Shown here piece after piece: positions 19,251 through 21,464 of a stretch of 21,464 bases of DNA. The notes below the pieces were generated by a model. That model saw only the letters and a program-made list of their open reading frames with translations. It made no database searches and was not told the DNA's origin. Position 1 is the first letter of the stretch. The number at the start of each line of letters is the position of its first letter. Source of the DNA: Dissophora ornata (lineage: Eukaryota; Mortierellomycota; Mortierellomycetes; Mortierellales; Mortierellaceae); NCBI GenBank assembly GCA_025201705.1, contig MU617151.1, positions 1-21,464 on the forward strand. Direction: 5' to 3'. Both the position numbers and the translations under genes were made by a program.

Positions 19251-19256
19251 AATAAA
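19251..19256 (+). terminator. Poly(A) signal AATAAA
   Basis: A perfect AATAAA lies 75 bp after the severin stop, in the 191-bp gap before the convergent ARM-repeat gene. Confidence 0.65.
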
Positions 19257-19367
19257 TCAAAAAACGTGTATTTAAATTAGTCCGCTTTACGAGGAGAAAG
19301 ATGGAAGCAAAGAAAAAAAGAAAAAAAAAAGGGCACCACAATCTATTTAAGCTGCGTAGTGTTCTCC

Positions 19368-21464
19368 CTACTCAAGTCGCGTGAGCACCTCCTGGATGGC
19401 TGTACGCACCAATGGACGAATCTCTGCTTGACCCTTGACCTCCGTCAGTGTATCCTTGATACCCGACGATTTCAAGAACGTCAAGTACGTAGGGTCTTCT
19501 CCCTCACGCTTAGCTGAGTCCATCGCGTTCCTCAAAAACACGCAGACATTCGTGCGAATCTCATCAGGGCATTTGCCCTCCTGGTTTTTAATCAGACTAA
19601 GTAGACTCTCCAAGAGCGTCAACGGCTTGGTCTGGTCCAGGGGCTCTTCTGAAATGGTCGTATCAGGATCGGGCTGTTCGTCAGTCGAGATCGAGATAAG
19701 TGCCTCAAGAACAGCATTCTTGCTTCCTGTAAAGGCAGCAGAGTAAACAAAGAGTAATCGACTCGTAAGGAACCCAGTAACAAGAGAGTGGGAGACGATA
19801 TTTAAAGCTCACATAAAAATAACAAGACTTTACCTTGTGCTGGGCTGGTTACCAGGAGTGTAAGTGCGATGACACCCTCGTTCTGCAGCACCACGTATTT
19901 TGGGTTCCGGGCCATAGCCGCAATCTGAAGCACCACCTCGGGCTTGTTCAATGTCTGCTGCAATGCCGTGATCGACGCCACATCAAACTCCTTCATGCTC
20001 TCGTTGCCCCACACAACCTTGATCAGATTGCACAGCGTCCTTGTGCCTTCGCTCTTGAGTGGAAAGTCGTCAGTCCTTCCAATCAAATCCACCAATGTCG
20101 ACAATGGTGTCTCAAAGTCTCCCTCGGCGTTTTGTGTGGATGACAGAGTCTCAAAGGGTTCGCGACCTGAGATGACACGGATAGTGTTGTGGCCGCTGTT
20201 GGTGCAAAGTCGCTTCAGGATGCCAACGATGTTGGCCTGGAGAGGAAGGGCGTTGTCCTTTTTGAGGAGAGGAAAGCATGCCTGGATAACACCTGAATCG
20301 CCCATGACTTCCCTGTTGGCCTCTGAGGTCGCGCCGTAAACAAATATAATTGTTAGCATACTTTGTTATCTCCTTGATATAGCGCAAATTTTCGTCGGCG
20401 TCAGTAATTACTTACCTGGAAGAGCAAGGTTTCGAAGTACTCCTGTCGCAGCATGGCTGGCCTTCAAGTCAGTTGCCTTCCTGACTACATGAATCAATGG
20501 CTCAACAGCGTGGTATTCATGCACTAGCTTGACACAGTGTTGGTCTAGATTGAATGCAACAGTGTAAGAAAACAAGTTAGTTACAGGCTTCATTGCGAAT
20601 ATCCTCCATTCGCGATAACGCTACCAAGCACGCACCTGATCTTGCAACGTTGCCCAAGCAGAGAGCGGCGCAGGTCTGCAAGTCCTCCCGATCAGCGAGA
20701 TTCAGCCATGACAGGAATCTCTCCATGATCTCCTTGTTGTTGAAAAAAGGCACCATATTGGCATCTACACTCGCAGGGATAGTTGAGTATACATATCAGT
20801 CGATATTCAGTGCATCCAACGTAGCTGCAAAAACAACTGGAGGTGGGATCCATACCAGCGAGGGTCGATGAGACGACCACTTCGACCAAAGCAGCCTTGG
20901 TCTCTCCAATTTTTTTGTCATCTTCCTTCCTTTCCTCCTCGGTCTTGCCCTCATCTGATGTTCCGGCGTCCTCGAGGATATCCAGTAGTGGTGGCAAAAG
21001 TCCTTCCTTCTGAATCACAACCTGCGCCGACTCCTTTGAGGTGACAGCACGCAAGATGTCGGTCAAGGCGTCCATAAGGTCCATATAGGCTTCCACATCC
21101 TTGGCTGTCTTTTGCAAAAGCTGAACAATTGTCTTGATGCCATTGAACTTGACAACTGATTGTGCACCCTTATCTGGCAAAAATAAATATGAATATAAAA
21201 AAATAAAAACGCACATAGATTGGACAGAGGGTCAGAAACGGTTTCATTACGCATCATTCATCTGTTGGAGATAACAAGAGTCTTATCTCCAGCTCGGCTC
21301 ATACCGATTTCACTCAGGTTCTCCATGACACGGGAAGCGATCATCAGGCTTATTTCGTTCTCCTCAATATCCTCAGACTGAAGGACGTTGAGCAGTTGCT
21401 CAATCGTGCCCAGTTCGATTACCTCCAGCTGTGCTGGCTCTATTTATTTAGCATTTGTAAAAAA
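19368..21464 (-). CDS. ARM-repeat protein, RAP1GDS1/SmgGDS-like (5' end off window)
   Basis: Probable armadillo-repeat chaperone/exchange factor for small GTPases of the SmgGDS type; Vac8-like roles cannot be excluded. Six exons are visible: 21439-21305, 21173-20856, 20764-20636, 20544-20416, 20322-19834, 19726-19368. They give the last 518 residues, while the N-terminus lies beyond the right edge. Positions 21440-21464 are intron. Repeats show the ARM pattern, for example TCAALCLGNVARSDQHC and ATGVLRNLALPEANREVMG, which match the equivalent SmgGDS repeats in style. A charged acidic loop (EDAGTSDEGKTEEERKEDD) interrupts one repeat. Every internal intron is phase 1 and two exons are exactly 129 bp (43 codons), one ARM unit each. 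It converges on the severin gene. Confidence 0.78.

Noticed and set aside
1..21464. Enrichment of ACGCGT (MBF-like) sites
   Set aside because: About seven copies were seen by eye against roughly five expected by chance in this length; not convincing without a computed test.
1..21464. tRNA, rRNA, CRISPR array or intact transposon
   Set aside because: No T-loop/anticodon layout, regular spaced repeats or terminal inverted repeats were recognised by eye on either strand.

Overview
The window looks like nuclear DNA of an early-diverging fungus, most likely Mortierellomycotina (Mortierella/Linnemannia type). The grounds are indirect. Genes are close-packed and cut by many short GT-AG introns, mostly 66-162 bp. 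AATAAA signals follow several genes. The gene set mixes fungal traits (GPI-type chitin deacetylase, SUR7/PalI-like membrane protein) with genes better known from animals, amoebae or plants (severin-like gelsolin, RAP1GDS1-like ARM protein, ataxin-3-like deubiquitinase, two-knuckle SR protein). The lineage is inference; no rRNA or other marker is present.

Layout, left to right. 1-913 holds no supported gene. An SR-type splicing factor (minus, 914-2090) diverges from a SMARCC/SWI3/RSC8 chromatin-remodelling subunit (plus, 2347-5493). A chitin deacetylase (plus, 6015-7833) converges on an ataxin-3-like Josephin deubiquitinase (minus, 8022-9516). The latter shares a 283-bp divergent promoter with a Nudix ADP-sugar pyrophosphatase (plus, 9800-10779). 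A Bud20/ZNF593-type ribosome-export zinc finger (minus, 11079-11761) diverges from an NDUFB2-like complex I subunit (plus, 12247-12899), with a TCACGTGA palindrome between them. 12900-14580 is gene-poor and may hold a retroelement relic. A SUR7/PalI-like tetraspan protein (plus, 14581-15591) converges on a tandem pair of paralogues of an unrecognised family (minus): an intact 190-aa copy (15734-16306) and a copy broken by a one-base frameshift (16698-17181). A severin (plus, 17588-19176) converges on the 3' part of an ARM-repeat RAP1GDS1-like gene (minus, 19368 to beyond the right edge).

These are mainly single housekeeping genes, not an operon or pathway cluster: splicing, chromatin, cell wall, ubiquitin, nucleotide-sugar clean-up, ribosome biogenesis, respiration, plasma membrane, actin and small-GTPase signalling. 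I assembled the exon structures by hand from splice consensus, codon phase and family motifs, and every listed gene stays in frame across its junctions.

The least explained item is the tandem pair of unknown paralogues with one freshly broken member. Other points worth checking are a candidate SHP box (Cdc48/p97-binding) in the ataxin-3 homologue, a plant RS2Z-like domain order in the SR protein, a GC-AG intron inside the SWIRM domain, and phase-1, ARM-sized exons in the RAP1GDS1-like gene. I found no CRISPR array, tRNA, rRNA or intact mobile element.
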